Assembly (NCBI GenBank): GCA_015075325.1
Contig: JABTUP010000005.1
Coordinates: 62,001 to 126,000 of the forward strand
Direction of reading: 5' to 3'
Source: Flavobacteriales bacterium
GTDB lineage: Bacteria > Bacteroidota > Bacteroidia > Flavobacteriales_E > Vicingaceae
Length of the DNA: 64,000 nucleotides
Of this stretch, positions 63,980 through 64,000 are shown in pieces (the stretch's first letter is position 1; each line of letters starts with the position of its first letter). The notes under the pieces are model-generated. The model did not search any database and was not told where the DNA came from. It saw only the letters and a program-made list of their open reading frames with translations. The position numbers and the translations under genes are program-made.

Positions 63980-64000
63980 CCGACCGAAAAATGACTGGTG

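Overview
The window looks like chromosome from a low-GC member of the Bacteroidota, most likely the Flavobacteriales. The signs are: several proteins ending in a type IX secretion (T9SS) sorting domain, lipoproteins with an acidic stretch after the lipobox, signal peptides ending in -AQ, -7 promoter boxes of the form TAnnTTTG with no clear Shine-Dalgarno sequences, and the gene order coaX / outer membrane protein / TPR protein / lptC / CNNM protein / ppiD. No rRNA, tRNA or CRISPR array was seen. Coding density is high and no gene-free stretch exceeds 300 bases.

Layout. 1-3.5 kb: a LytTR two-component pair (the regulator is cut by the window edge) and an M61 peptidase. 3.6-8.3 kb: small secreted proteins, an Smr protein, the ComM-like ATPase and gmhA. 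8.4-16 kb: metabolism and regulation (kbl, DoxX-like protein, gdhA, pabA/trpG, a PAS protein with a cysteine motif, an EamA exporter, DUF502, YjbR and Lrp proteins). 16-21.2 kb: a cyclase-family hydrolase, hemW, obgE, a four-helix-bundle gene inserted between obgE and adk, adk, hpt and divergent purE. 21.2-26.3 kb: envelope genes (acyltransferase, SRPBCC-GyrI fusion, M23 peptidase, polyprenol-sugar synthase, TPR protein).

26.3-36.8 kb is the accessory part and the most interesting. A divergent XRE regulator with tandem operator-like repeats faces an operon encoding a tail-fibre-like surface protein, a small T9SS-tagged protein with one RHS/YD repeat, a 2073-residue SpvB/VCBS/RHS protein with a JAMM/DUF4329-like C-terminal tip, and a secreted protein that could be its immunity or accessory partner. 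It is followed by a decayed IS3-family element, a fragment of a second RHS gene and a fragment of a duplicated signal peptide.

36.8-43.6 kb: an RND efflux operon (tetR, tolC, adaptor, pump) with a clear operator-like palindrome. 43.8-52 kb: a VOC protein, a propeller sensor with a SpoIIE-type phosphatase, and two large T9SS cargo proteins. 52-64 kb: uvrC, arsC, a 56-residue membrane protein, class I fumarase, then the conserved envelope block from ppiD to coaX.

Two patterns run through the window. Many spacers have a strict 7-bp period although their units differ in sequence. Several TAnnTTTG boxes lie only 4-9 bases from the start codon, suggesting leaderless or nearly leaderless mRNAs.
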